Of a DNA stretch of 64,000 nt, positions 53,626 to 62,381 are shown in pieces (the stretch's first letter is position 1; each line of letters opens with the position of its first letter). The DNA comes from Azospirillum sp. TSH100 (GTDB lineage: Bacteria > Pseudomonadota > Alphaproteobacteria > Azospirillales > Azospirillaceae). A program made the position numbers and the translations under genes. Where the stretch lies: assembly GCF_004923295.1 (NCBI RefSeq), contig NZ_CP039635.1, positions 330,501 to 394,500 on the forward strand, given 5' to 3'. The notes below the pieces were generated by a model. The model saw only the letters and a program-made list of their open reading frames with translations. It did no database searches and was not told the DNA's origin.

Positions 53626-54501
53626 TTGGACCAGTTCCTTCAGCTCGTCGTCGCCGGTCTGGCGACGGGCGCCATCTATGCGCTGGCCGCCATCGGCTTC
53701 ACCCTGGTCTGGCAGACCTCACAGACCATCAATTTCGCCCAGGGCGAATTCGTCATGCTGCCGGCCATCCTCGTTCTGGTCGGCACCCATGCCGGACTGC
53801 CGGTCTGGGCCGCCTTCGCGGTCGCCAGCGTCGCCTTCGTCCTGCTGTTCGGCTTCGGCTTCAAGCGCTTCCTGGTCGAGCCCATGCAGCGCCACGGCGT
53901 GCTGCCGCTGGCCATCGCCACGATGGCCCTGTCGGTTCTGGTGAAGGAGGCGGCCAAGAACGGCTTCTCCGCCGAGGCCCAGCCCTTCCCCTCGCTGGTT
54001 CCCGACGGCATGCTGTCCGTGCTGGGGGCGGCGATCTCCGCCCGCGACCTCGCCATCGTCGTCGTGGCGGTGGTCGCCATCGTCGGGCTCCAGCTGTTCA
54101 TCACCCGCACCCGCACCGGCCGCACCATGCAGGCCACGGCGCAGAACCCGACGGTCGCCCGCATCCTCGGCATCCCGGTGGAGCGGATGATCCTGCTCAC
54201 CTTCCTCATCAACGCGGTGCTGGCGCTGGTCGCCTCCTATCTCGTCTCGCCGGTCTATCTGGCGAAATTCTCCAACGGCGAGAGCATCGGGCTGGCCGCC
54301 TTCATCGCCGCCATCGTCGGCGGCTTCAACCAGATCCGCGGCGCGCTGGCCGGCGGCTTCCTGATCGGGCTGATCGACAACCTGACCGCCGCCTACGTGT
54401 CGAGCGCCTACCGCACGGCGGTGCCGCTGGTGGTGCTGGTCGTCGTCATCCTGGTCAAGCCGGAAGGGCTGCTGGGCCGCAAGGAGGAGCGCACGGTATG
54501 A
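53626..54501 (+). CDS. livH: ABC transporter permease LivH (second system)
   Basis: 291 residues beginning at a TTG with a strong CCAGGAGG site. Typical LivH start QFLQLVVAGLATGAIYALAA and the TINFAQGEFVMLPA motif, with 8 or more TM helices. Stop overlaps the livM start (ATGA), so translation is coupled. Confidence 0.93.
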   Translation: MDQFLQLVVAGLATGAIYALAAIGFTLVWQTSQTINFAQGEFVMLPAILVLVGTHAGLPVWAAFAVASVAFVLLFGFGFKRFLVEPMQRHGVLPLAIATMALSVLVKEAAKNGFSAEAQPFPSLVPDGMLSVLGAAISARDLAIVVVAVVAIVGLQLFITRTRTGRTMQATAQNPTVARILGIPVERMILLTFLINAVLALVASYLVSPVYLAKFSNGESIGLAAFIAAIVGGFNQIRGALAGGFLIGLIDNLTAAYVSSAYRTAVPLVVLVVVILVKPEGLLGRKEERTV

Positions 54502-55532
54502 TCCGCCGCTTCGACCCCACCCTGCTGATCCTGCTGGTCGCCTTCCCGATCCTGTGGGTCCTGCCGTCCGGGCTGAAAAGCTACGGGCTCTACGTCGTCT
54601 CGCTGTGGCTGGTCATGTCGATCGCCGCGATGGGGCTGAACCTGACGCTGGGCTATGCCGGCCTCACCTCGCTGGCGCAGGGCGCCTTCCTCGGCATCGG
54701 CGCCTATGCCACCGCCATCCTGACCACCAAGGCCGGCTGGCCGTTGCCGGCGGCCTTCCTCGCCTCCAGCGGGCTGTCCTTCGCGGTCGGCGTGCTGCTG
54801 GGTTTCCCGGCCTTGCGGGTGAGGCACCATTACCTCGCCTTCGTCACGCTGGCCTTCACCGTCGTCGTCTTCCTGATCGCGCGGAACGAGCAATGGCTGA
54901 CCGGCGGCGTCTTCGGCATCGCCAACATCCCCCGCCCGGTGCTGTTCGGCAGCGACCTGGGTGCGGCCCTGCCCTTCTACCGCCTGCTGCTCTGCGTCAC
55001 GCTGGTGCTGGCGCTGGCGATGTGGTGGCTGCTGAAATCGCCGTGGGGACGTGCCTTCCTGGCTCTGCGCGAGAATCCGCTGCGTGCCGCCAGCCTGGGG
55101 GTGGACATCCGCGCCTACACCCTGCTGGCCTTCGCCATCGGGTCCGCCTATGGCGGCGCCGCCGGTTCGCTCTACGCGCCGCTGGTGGAGTTCATCGACC
55201 CGGCGCCCTTCGCCCTGTCCGCCTCCTTCGTCCTGCTGCTGACGGTGGTGGCCGGCGGCGCCGGGTCCTTCTTCGGCCCCTTCGTCGGCGCCTTCTTCTC
55301 CTACATGTTGCCGGAGCTGCTGCGGGCGACCGGCGGCTGGTACCTCATCATCTACGCCGCCGTGGTGCTGGTGATCGTCATGATCAGCCCGACCGGCCTG
55401 CTCGGCCTGATAGAGCGCTGGCGCGACCACCGCTCGCAGGCGAAGGCCGCGGCGGCCCGCGCCGCCGCCGCGCCGACACTGGGCACCGCCGCCGGCGGGA
55501 CCGACAGCCTCGGGAAAGGGGCGACCCAATGA
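54498..55532 (+). CDS. livM: ABC transporter permease LivM (second system)
   Basis: 344 residues; LivM core GLNLTLGYAGLTSLAQGAFLG and a C-terminal Ala-rich tail. Overlaps livH by 4 bases and livG by 4 bases. Lacks the long N-terminal extension of the first LivM. Confidence 0.93.
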   Translation: MIRRFDPTLLILLVAFPILWVLPSGLKSYGLYVVSLWLVMSIAAMGLNLTLGYAGLTSLAQGAFLGIGAYATAILTTKAGWPLPAAFLASSGLSFAVGVLLGFPALRVRHHYLAFVTLAFTVVVFLIARNEQWLTGGVFGIANIPRPVLFGSDLGAALPFYRLLLCVTLVLALAMWWLLKSPWGRAFLALRENPLRAASLGVDIRAYTLLAFAIGSAYGGAAGSLYAPLVEFIDPAPFALSASFVLLLTVVAGGAGSFFGPFVGAFFSYMLPELLRATGGWYLIIYAAVVLVIVMISPTGLLGLIERWRDHRSQAKAAAARAAAAPTLGTAAGGTDSLGKGATQ

Positions 55533-56272
55533 CTCATGTTCTCGACGTCAGCGGCCTCAAGAAGCATTTCGGCGGAGTCAAGGCGGTGGACGGCGTGTCC
55601 TTCACTGTCGAGGAGGGCGAGATCCTCGGCCTGATCGGCCCCAACGGCTGCGGCAAATCCACCCTGTTCAACTGCATCCTCGGCCAGCTGACGCCGACGG
55701 AGGGCGAGGTGAAGCTGGACGGCCGCGTCGTCACCGGCCTCTACCCGGCGCAGCTGAACCGGCTGGGCGTCTCCCGCACCTTCCAGCTTCTCCAGGTCTT
55801 TCCCAACCTGTCGGTGCGGGAGAACCTGATCCTGGCGGGGCAGGAGCACAAGGGCAGCATGATCGGCCGCCTGTTCGGCGCCCGCGATGCCGGGCTGACC
55901 GCCGAGGCCGACCGGATGATCGCCTTCTTCAAGCTGGAGCATCTGGCCGACCAGAAGGCCGGCGGCCTGTCCTACGGCCAGCAGAAACTGCTCGACGCCG
56001 CGATGGCCTTCATGGCCGGACCGCGGCTGGTCCTGCTCGACGAGCCGGCGGGGGGCGTGAACCTGACGATGCTGGCGAACCTGAAGGAGCGCTTGCAGAC
56101 CATCAACCGGGAGCTGGGCGCCACCTTCGTGGTGATCGAACACAACATGGATTTCGTGATGAGCCTGTGTTCGCGCGTGGTGGTGATGGCGGAAGGCAAG
56201 GTGCTGGCCGAAGGCTCGCCCGCGGCCATCCGCAGCGACCCGGCGGTGATCGAAGCCTATCTGGGCCATTGA
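55529..56272 (+). CDS. livG: ABC transporter ATPase LivG (second system)
   Basis: 247 residues, Walker A GPNGCGKST, signature LSYGQQKLLDAA, Walker B LVLLDEPAGG. The start overlaps the livM stop (ATGA) and GGGAAAGGGGCG is just upstream. Pairs with LivF encoded after 14 bases. Confidence 0.94.
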   Translation: MTHVLDVSGLKKHFGGVKAVDGVSFTVEEGEILGLIGPNGCGKSTLFNCILGQLTPTEGEVKLDGRVVTGLYPAQLNRLGVSRTFQLLQVFPNLSVRENLILAGQEHKGSMIGRLFGARDAGLTAEADRMIAFFKLEHLADQKAGGLSYGQQKLLDAAMAFMAGPRLVLLDEPAGGVNLTMLANLKERLQTINRELGATFVVIEHNMDFVMSLCSRVVVMAEGKVLAEGSPAAIRSDPAVIEAYLGH

Positions 56273-56286
56273 GGGAGACGCCGACC

Positions 56287-57051
56287 ATGAGCCCTGCCAT
56301 AACCCTTGCGGACCAGCCGATCCTGACCCTGTCCGGCGTGGTTGCCGGCTATGGCCAGATGACCATCCTGAACGGCACCGCCTTCTCGGTGCCGCGCGGC
56401 TCGATCACCACGGTCATCGGCCCGAATGGCGCCGGCAAATCGACCGTCTTCAAGACCATCTTCGGCCTGCTGCCGGCGCGGGAGGGAAAAATCCTCTTCG
56501 ACGGGCGCGACATCACCAACCGGACGCCGCGCGACCTGCTGGAAGCCGGCATCTGCTACATTCCCCAGGGCCGCAACATCTTCCCCGAGCTGTCGGTCCG
56601 CCACAACATCGAACTCGGCGCCGTCGCCGCCGGGCGCGGCATCACCGACATGCCGCGGCGGATCGAAGCGGCGCTGGACCGCTTCCCCGTGCTGCGCCTG
56701 AAGGCCGGCCAGCAGGCCTCCACCCTGTCGGGCGGACAGCAGAAGCAGTTGGAGATCGTCCGCGGCCTGCTGCTGGATCCCAAACTGATCCTGATCGACG
56801 AGCCCTCGATCGGCCTGTCGCCGGCGATGGTGGCGGAGACCTTCCAGATCCTGCTGGAACAGCGGGCCAGGGGCGTCTCGGTGCTGATGATCGAACAGAA
56901 CGCCCGCTCGGCGCTGGCGATGTCGGACTATGGACTGGTCCTCGAACTGGGCCAGACCCGCATGTTCGACAGCGCGGCGGCAATCCTGTCCGACCCGCGC
57001 GTCGGACAGCTGTTCCTCGGCGGCAGCCTGGAAAAGACCACCGCACCCTGA
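56287..57051 (+). CDS. livF: ABC transporter ATPase LivF (second system)
   Basis: 254 residues, Walker A GPNGAGKST, signature LSGGQQKQLEIV, Walker B LILIDEPS. The usual LivF C-terminal end is present without the basic tail found in the first copy. Good GGGAGACGCC ribosome binding site. Last gene of the transporter operon before a small ORF. Confidence 0.94.
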   Translation: MSPAITLADQPILTLSGVVAGYGQMTILNGTAFSVPRGSITTVIGPNGAGKSTVFKTIFGLLPAREGKILFDGRDITNRTPRDLLEAGICYIPQGRNIFPELSVRHNIELGAVAAGRGITDMPRRIEAALDRFPVLRLKAGQQASTLSGGQQKQLEIVRGLLLDPKLILIDEPSIGLSPAMVAETFQILLEQRARGVSVLMIEQNARSALAMSDYGLVLELGQTRMFDSAAAILSDPRVGQLFLGGSLEKTTAP

Positions 57052-57146
57052 GCGCCGGGTTCCGCCGCCGACCACCGTATATGGACGCTCCTTCCGGCAC
57101 CCGGACACCCAGGTCCGGGCATTGGATTTTCTGCGGGAATGCGTCC

Positions 57147-57395
57147 ATGATCACACAATCTATGACCCGGACCATCTTGGCGGGCGGCATCCTCTTCGCC
57201 GTCCTGTCCTTCGCCGTCCACGAATCCGGTTTGGCCGACATCCGGTTCCATCCGGCATCGCATCAGCCCGGTGATGCGTCGGAAATCGCCCAGCCCCTCC
57301 CCACCAACGGGAAACTGTCGGCCCGGGCCTTCGACCAGGCCCATCAGACGCTTCGCCCGGACGGCACCCGGCAGTCGCCGATGGCGTGGCCCTGA
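57147..57395 (+). CDS. possible small secreted or membrane-anchored protein
   Basis: 82 residues with a hydrophobic N-terminus (TRTILAGGILFAVLSFAVH, about 7-25) followed by a polar His/Pro-containing tail, which could be a signal peptide plus a short mature chain. GGGAATGCGTCC precedes the ATG. It lies between livF and the MFS gene. No family recognised; it could be a chance frame. Confidence 0.4.
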   Translation: MITQSMTRTILAGGILFAVLSFAVHESGLADIRFHPASHQPGDASEIAQPLPTNGKLSARAFDQAHQTLRPDGTRQSPMAWP

Positions 57396-57649
57396 TCGCA
57401 CGCTGACCGGCAGCGCACCTCCCTTCCAGCCCGCTCCCAACCATCCGTCCGGGCGATAAGACGCATCGGCAGGAAAGATTTTACGCCTGACGAACTGATT
57501 TGTAGGCTGACGGTATGACGGTCGCACAACAAGACGACCGCGGAACTCCAAGAACGGCGTTTCCGCCGCTTGCCAACAACAATTGAGTTCGACCGCCATG
57601 GCCGCTGCTGCCGGCCATGCGCGGGACCGCGTCCTTGGGAGGGTGCAAG

Positions 57650-58837
57650 ATGTCCGATGCCGTGGTGCGGGTGGTGCCGTCGCGCGCCGCCACCGCGCAA
57701 TCCGTATCCTTGATTCTGCCGGTCATCCTGCCGGTTATGGCGGCGGTTCTCGTCGCTCCGGTCATTCCCGACATCAGCCGGGCCTTCGCCGCAGAGCCGA
57801 ACGCCGGACTGCTTGTTCCGGTCGCCATCACGATCCCGGCGCTGATGCTGGCCCTGTTCTCGCCGCTCGCCGGGTGGCTGGCCGACCGGTTCGGGCGCAA
57901 GCGCCTGCTGGTCGCCGCCCTGCTGGTCTATGCGGTGTGCGGCGTGGCGCCGATCTGGCTCGACCATCTGCCGGCGATCATCCTGGCCCGCGCGCTGCTC
58001 GGGATTTGCGAGGCGGCGGTGATGACCTGCTCGACCACGCTGATCTGCGATCACAATCAGGGCCGCGAGCGCGAGCGCTGGCTGGCGATGCAGTCGGTGG
58101 TGGCCTCCCTGTCGGCGATTCCGCTGATCGCCGTGGGTGGCCTGCTCGGCGAACAGGGCTGGCGCACGCCCTTCGCGATCTACGGACTGGCGGCCTTCCT
58201 CGCGCCGGTCATCCTGTTCCTGGTGGAAGAGGCGCCGAAGGAGCTTCACAAAACGGTGGAGACCGCGTCCGCCCTTCCCTGGCGGCGCTTCGCCACAGTC
58301 AGCCTGCTGGTGCTGACGGCAAGCCTGCTGTTCTACATCGTGCCGATCCAGATGGGCTTTCTCCTGGCGATCCAGGGCATCGCCTCGCCTCAGATGATCG
58401 GGCTGGCGACCGCCACCGGCAGTCTCGCCATCCCCGTCGGCGCCCTGCTGTTCCGCCGCCTGTCGCGCAAATCCACGCCGCTGATGGCCGGGCTGGCCTT
58501 CGCCGGCATGGGGCTGGGGCTGCTGGTGATGGCGATGGCCGGCGATTTTCCAAGCATCGTCGCCGGTGCGGTCCTGCACGGCTTCGGCTGGGGCATCGCG
58601 CTGCCGCTGCTGCTGACGGTGGCGATGGCCGGACTGCCCTTCGATCTGCGCGGACGCGGCACCGGGCTGTTCATGGGGGCGGTGTTCATCGGCCAGTTCC
58701 TCAGCCCGCTGGGCGTGGCCGCCGTCGACCGTCTGGCGGGCGGACTGCTTCCCGCGATCGAGATCTTCGCCGTCTGCGGCCTTCTGCTTGCCGCGACCGC
58801 CACGCTGACCCTGCGCGGCACCCAGACAGGGCAGTAA
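57650..58837 (+). CDS. MFS transporter in the catabolic locus
   Basis: 395 residues, 12 TM helices, with the MFS loop motif GWLADRFGRKRLLV between helices 2 and 3. ATG 57650 has GGGAGGGTGC at good spacing. It lies between the ABC genes and the outer-membrane and enzyme genes, so it may import a related substrate or export an intermediate. The exact family is not clear. Confidence 0.88.
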   Translation: MSDAVVRVVPSRAATAQSVSLILPVILPVMAAVLVAPVIPDISRAFAAEPNAGLLVPVAITIPALMLALFSPLAGWLADRFGRKRLLVAALLVYAVCGVAPIWLDHLPAIILARALLGICEAAVMTCSTTLICDHNQGRERERWLAMQSVVASLSAIPLIAVGGLLGEQGWRTPFAIYGLAAFLAPVILFLVEEAPKELHKTVETASALPWRRFATVSLLVLTASLLFYIVPIQMGFLLAIQGIASPQMIGLATATGSLAIPVGALLFRRLSRKSTPLMAGLAFAGMGLGLLVMAMAGDFPSIVAGAVLHGFGWGIALPLLLTVAMAGLPFDLRGRGTGLFMGAVFIGQFLSPLGVAAVDRLAGGLLPAIEIFAVCGLLLAATATLTLRGTQTGQ

Positions 58838-58936
58838 CAAGAGACCGGCCAACACCACGAAAAGCCGGACCGAACCGCCTCCGATCCAGAGGGGCGGCAA
58901 AAACCCGAACATTCAAAAAATGACAGGAAGGGAACG

Positions 58937-59869
58937 ATGACTGTAATGGCGTACTCTCGCGAAAGCCGCGTTTCCGGTGGAGTTTCATCATTGGCCATCG
59001 CCGTGGCCGTGGCGGGATGGCTGGGCCTCGCAACCAGCCCCGCCGAGGCGACGGAAGGGGGAACTTCGCAGTATATCGGCGGTTCGGCGCAGTTCTACGG
59101 CGCCGGCATTCCGCCCTTTCCCGGCACCTATATATTGTCGCAGACGAACTTTTACGCGGCCAACCGCCTGAATGACGGCAATGGCAACAAGATCCCCATC
59201 GATTTTTCGCTGAAGACCTATTCCAACACCTTCCGTCTCCTGCATGTCAGCGACCTCAAGCTGGCAGGGGCGGACGTCTGGGGGCAGCTGGTGCTTCCCG
59301 TCGTCCATGGTGATCTCAGCATCATGGGCCGTGGCGACACCCAGACCTCCATCGCCGACGTGACCGGCACGGCCGGACTGGTCTGGCACATGGACGGCCA
59401 TTCCCTGGTCGTCGGCCTGGACATCGCCGCCCCCACCGGCCGTTACAAGAAGGAGAACATGTTCAACATCGGGGCCAACCACTGGGCGATCCAGCCCGTG
59501 GTGGGCTACAAGTATTTCGACCCGCAAGGGCTGGATCTCTCCCTGGTGCCCCGCGTCGTTTTCAACACCAAGAACACGGCGACCGACTACACGTCCGGCA
59601 ACGAGCTGTATGTCGATTACGCGGTCGGCTGGAATTTCGGCCCGACCAAGGTCGGTTTGGTCGGCTACGCCTATCAGCAGCTCACCGACGACAAGGGACG
59701 CGGCGTCGGTTCCGATGGCAACAAGGGCAAGGCCTTCGCCATCGGCCCGTCGCTGACCTACAGCTTCAGTCCCGGACTGCATGTCAGCGGATCCTGGCAG
59801 CGCGATCTGGTGGCCGAACATCGGACCCAGGGCAATAACCTGTGGGTCAATGTGGGCTTCAAGCTCTGA
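58937..59869 (+). CDS. MetA-pathway phenol degradation-like outer-membrane protein
   Basis: 310 residues. Signal peptide to about residue 38 (SPAEA-TEGG), then an antiparallel beta-strand-rich protein of the phenol_MetA_deg/FadL-like type (ADVWGQLVLPVVHGDLSI, WAIQPVVGYKYFDPQGLDLSL, and a C-terminal strand ending NLWVNVGFKL with the final aromatic-hydrophobic pattern of barrels). Such porins accompany aromatic catabolic clusters and may admit hydrophobic substrates. GAAGGGAACG precedes the ATG. Confidence 0.88.
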   Translation: MTVMAYSRESRVSGGVSSLAIAVAVAGWLGLATSPAEATEGGTSQYIGGSAQFYGAGIPPFPGTYILSQTNFYAANRLNDGNGNKIPIDFSLKTYSNTFRLLHVSDLKLAGADVWGQLVLPVVHGDLSIMGRGDTQTSIADVTGTAGLVWHMDGHSLVVGLDIAAPTGRYKKENMFNIGANHWAIQPVVGYKYFDPQGLDLSLVPRVVFNTKNTATDYTSGNELYVDYAVGWNFGPTKVGLVGYAYQQLTDDKGRGVGSDGNKGKAFAIGPSLTYSFSPGLHVSGSWQRDLVAEHRTQGNNLWVNVGFKL

Positions 59870-59893
59870 CGGTCCCAACAAGGAAGCATCGTC

Positions 59894-60688
59894 ATGACAT
59901 CGCAGCATGAAGGGGCTGGCGGAAGCCCGCTGTTCCGCCTGGACGGTCGGGTAATGGTCGTCACCGGCGCCGGCCGGGGCATCGGGCTGGCGGTGGCGGA
60001 GCAGGCGGCGCTCGCCGGGGCGGCGGTCGTGCTGTCCAGCGAGGATGCGGCGGCCTGCGAAACCGCGGCGGCCGGGCTGCGCGACCGGGGCCTGACGGCT
60101 CTGGCCGTGGCCTGCGACGTCCGCCGGCCGGAACAGCTGTCCGCCCTGCTGTCGGCCACGCTCGACCGCTTCGGCCGCCTCGACAGCCTGGTCGCCAATG
60201 CCGGCGTCACGCTGGAGGAGGGGCCGAGCGCCCGGGTGTCGGACGATGCCTACCGGACCATGATGACGATCAACCTGGACTCCACCGTCCGGCTCTGCAC
60301 GCTCGCCGCTCCCCTCATGGCGGAGCGCGGCGGTGGGTCCATCATCGTCATGTCCAGCCTCGCCGGGCTGCGCGGCAACCGCAATCTCGGCGTCTATGCG
60401 CTGACCAAGGCGGCCAACGCGCAGCTCGCCCGCAATCTGGCGGTTGAATGGGGGGCGGCGAACATCCGCGCCAACGCCGTCGCCCCCGGCCTGATCGACA
60501 CCGCCTTCGCCGGGCCGCTGAAGGAGAAACCCGAGGCGCTGCGCCGCCGGCTCGACCGCACGCCGCTCGGCCGCATGGGACGGCCGGAGGAGGTGGCCGG
60601 CGCCGTCCTGTTCCTCGCCAGCCCGGCGGGCGCCTTCGTCACCGGGCAGACGCTCGTCGTCGACGGCGGTACGCTGATCGCCGATTGA
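59894..60688 (+). CDS. short-chain dehydrogenase/reductase
   Basis: 264 residues. Cofactor motif TGAGRGIG (24-31), NAG in the fourth strand, catalytic Ser in VMSSLAG and YALTK for the Tyr-xxx-Lys pair, so it should be an active NAD(P)-dependent oxidoreductase. Located after the outer-membrane protein gene and before NIPSNAP on the same strand; likely oxidises or reduces an alcohol/ketone intermediate. Confidence 0.9.
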   Translation: MTSQHEGAGGSPLFRLDGRVMVVTGAGRGIGLAVAEQAALAGAAVVLSSEDAAACETAAAGLRDRGLTALAVACDVRRPEQLSALLSATLDRFGRLDSLVANAGVTLEEGPSARVSDDAYRTMMTINLDSTVRLCTLAAPLMAERGGGSIIVMSSLAGLRGNRNLGVYALTKAANAQLARNLAVEWGAANIRANAVAPGLIDTAFAGPLKEKPEALRRRLDRTPLGRMGRPEEVAGAVLFLASPAGAFVTGQTLVVDGGTLIAD

Positions 60689-60713
60689 CCCACAGCCACC
60701 CAAAGGACCAGCC

Positions 60714-61034
60714 ATGTTCCAACTGCGCACCTACACGCTCGCCAGCGCCGAGGCGGCGGACCGCTACCTGTCCGTCCATTGGCCGCGCCATCTCGACAGC
60801 CTGCCCGCCTTCGGCATCACCGTCCATGGCGTCTGGCGGTCGGTCGATCCCGACGCGCCGGCCCGTGTCTTCGCCCTGGTCTCCTTCGCGCCAGGGGCCG
60901 ACATCGCCGCGGTGAACGCCGCCTATATGCAAAGCGACGCCTTCCGCGCCGACATGGATGGCTTCGACATCAGCGCCATCCGTGGCGTCGAGGCGCAGCT
61001 GCTCGCCACTCTGCCCGGCCTCCCGCCGCTCTGA
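60714..61034 (+). CDS. NIPSNAP-family protein
   Basis: 106 residues, one NIPSNAP/dimeric alpha-beta barrel domain: MFQLRTYTLASAEAADRYLS, VHWPRHLDSLPAFGITVHG and WRSVDPDAP. Function in bacteria is poorly defined; such genes recur beside aromatic degradation enzymes. A ribosome binding site CCAAAGGACC is present. Confidence 0.88.
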   Translation: MFQLRTYTLASAEAADRYLSVHWPRHLDSLPAFGITVHGVWRSVDPDAPARVFALVSFAPGADIAAVNAAYMQSDAFRADMDGFDISAIRGVEAQLLATLPGLPPL

Positions 61035-61044
61035 TCCGGCTGGG

Positions 61045-61140
61045 CCGATGCATCGTGGACGACGAGCCTTCGCCGACGATGCATCGGTCCCACCGATGCA
61101 AGACATCGCAACAGACCATTGGTCAGCGCTTCGGCCAATG
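61045..61140. repeat. inverted-repeat array between NIPSNAP and VOC genes
   Basis: A 9-bp perfect hairpin TGCATCGGT-CCC-ACCGATGCA (61080-61100), a further CCGATGCA copy at 61045-61052 inside palindrome CGATGCATCG, and CATTGG/CCAATG (61117-61122 and 61135-61140). No T tract. Possibly an operator array or attenuator for the VOC/monooxygenase/FAH genes, which start at 61322. Confidence 0.6.
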
Positions 61141-61321
61141 TGCAGTATGAAATAACAGTCCGGCCAACGAACGATCTTCACCGACCTTTCCGACCGCCGC
61201 TTCCCGAATTCATCCCTGCTGATCCGTGCGCCGCCGCGCGCCACGCCCCCGGCTTGCCCGGACGGCGCCCCGGTTCCGGATCCCGCAAGGGCGCACGCCA
61301 TCTGATCAAGAGGCTTCCATC

Positions 61322-62293
61322 ATGGCCATCGTCGGCATCGATACCGTCCTGTATGGGGTCGAGGATCTCGATCTCAGCACCCGCTTCTTCGAGGATTTCG
61401 GCCTTCCGCTGCTGTCGCGCAGCGCGGAGGAGAGCGTCTTCCGCCTCGATGAGGGCTCCACCGTCCTGCTGCGCCCCTACGGCCATCCCAGCGTTCCGAA
61501 GGGAACCTACCAGGGCTATGGCGTCAAGGAGACCATCTGGGGCGTCGACAGCCAGGAGAGCTTCGACCGGCTGGTCCGCGACATCGGCAGCGACCGCGAG
61601 GTGACGGTTGGGCCGGACGGGGCGGCGCGCTTCCGCACCGACTGCGACCTGCCGGTCGGCCTGCGGGTCTTCAACCGCAAGAAGGTGGTCTACGCCCCCG
61701 ATCCGCTGAACGCGCCGGGCCATGTCGGCCGCCTGAACCAGCACCGCAAATGGAAGCGGCGCGCCCGGCCGAAGACGCTGAACCATGTCGTCTTCGCGGT
61801 GGAGGATTACTGGAAGAGCTTCGCCTTCTTCCGCGACCGGCTGAAGTTCCGCCTGTCCGACCACCAGAAGCAGGTCGGCATCTACAGCCGCTGCGACGGC
61901 GCCAACGACCACCACAACATGTTCCTGGCCGATTGCAAGCTGCCGGGCATGCCGGGCCACCCCGCCTTCCACCACTGCAATTTCGGCGTCGAGGACATCG
62001 ACGAGGTGATGGTCGGCTCCAACTACATGACGCGCCAGGGCTGGAAGCACGGCTTCCTCGGCACCGGCCGCCACCGCATCGCCTCGGCCCTGTTCTGCTA
62101 CCTGCTGTGCCCGGCGGGCGGCGAGGCCGAATACGGCGCCGACAGCGACTATCTCGACGACAACTGGATCCCGCGCGAGTGGGAGTTCCGCTTCGGCACC
62201 GCGACCTGGATGCACTCCATGCCGCATTTCATGCAGGAAGAGGTGCCGTGGGACGTCGAGTTCTACAAGGAGTTCCTGCCGCCGCGGAAATGA
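61322..62293 (+). CDS. two-domain VOC-superfamily protein, extradiol dioxygenase-like
   Basis: 323 residues made of two VOC modules. Candidate metal ligands are His155 (TLNHVVFAV), His217/218 (FHHCNFGVEDID) and Glu268/270 (GGEAEYGADS), the His-His-Glu pattern of type I extradiol dioxygenases. It may cleave a catechol-like ring, but the sequence is divergent and other VOC reactions (isomerase, hydroxylase) are possible. ATG with AGAGGCTTCC in front. Followed by the flavin monooxygenase, so ring hydroxylation and ring opening would be neighbours. Confidence 0.82.
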   Translation: MAIVGIDTVLYGVEDLDLSTRFFEDFGLPLLSRSAEESVFRLDEGSTVLLRPYGHPSVPKGTYQGYGVKETIWGVDSQESFDRLVRDIGSDREVTVGPDGAARFRTDCDLPVGLRVFNRKKVVYAPDPLNAPGHVGRLNQHRKWKRRARPKTLNHVVFAVEDYWKSFAFFRDRLKFRLSDHQKQVGIYSRCDGANDHHNMFLADCKLPGMPGHPAFHHCNFGVEDIDEVMVGSNYMTRQGWKHGFLGTGRHRIASALFCYLLCPAGGEAEYGADSDYLDDNWIPREWEFRFGTATWMHSMPHFMQEEVPWDVEFYKEFLPPRK

Positions 62294-62381
62294 CGCGGCA
62301 ACAGGCGAAGCAAGAACCGGGAAAACACGGATTGGGAAGGACCGGCGGCCGATCCGCCGGCCTTCGGAGGGAACGAGCAGC

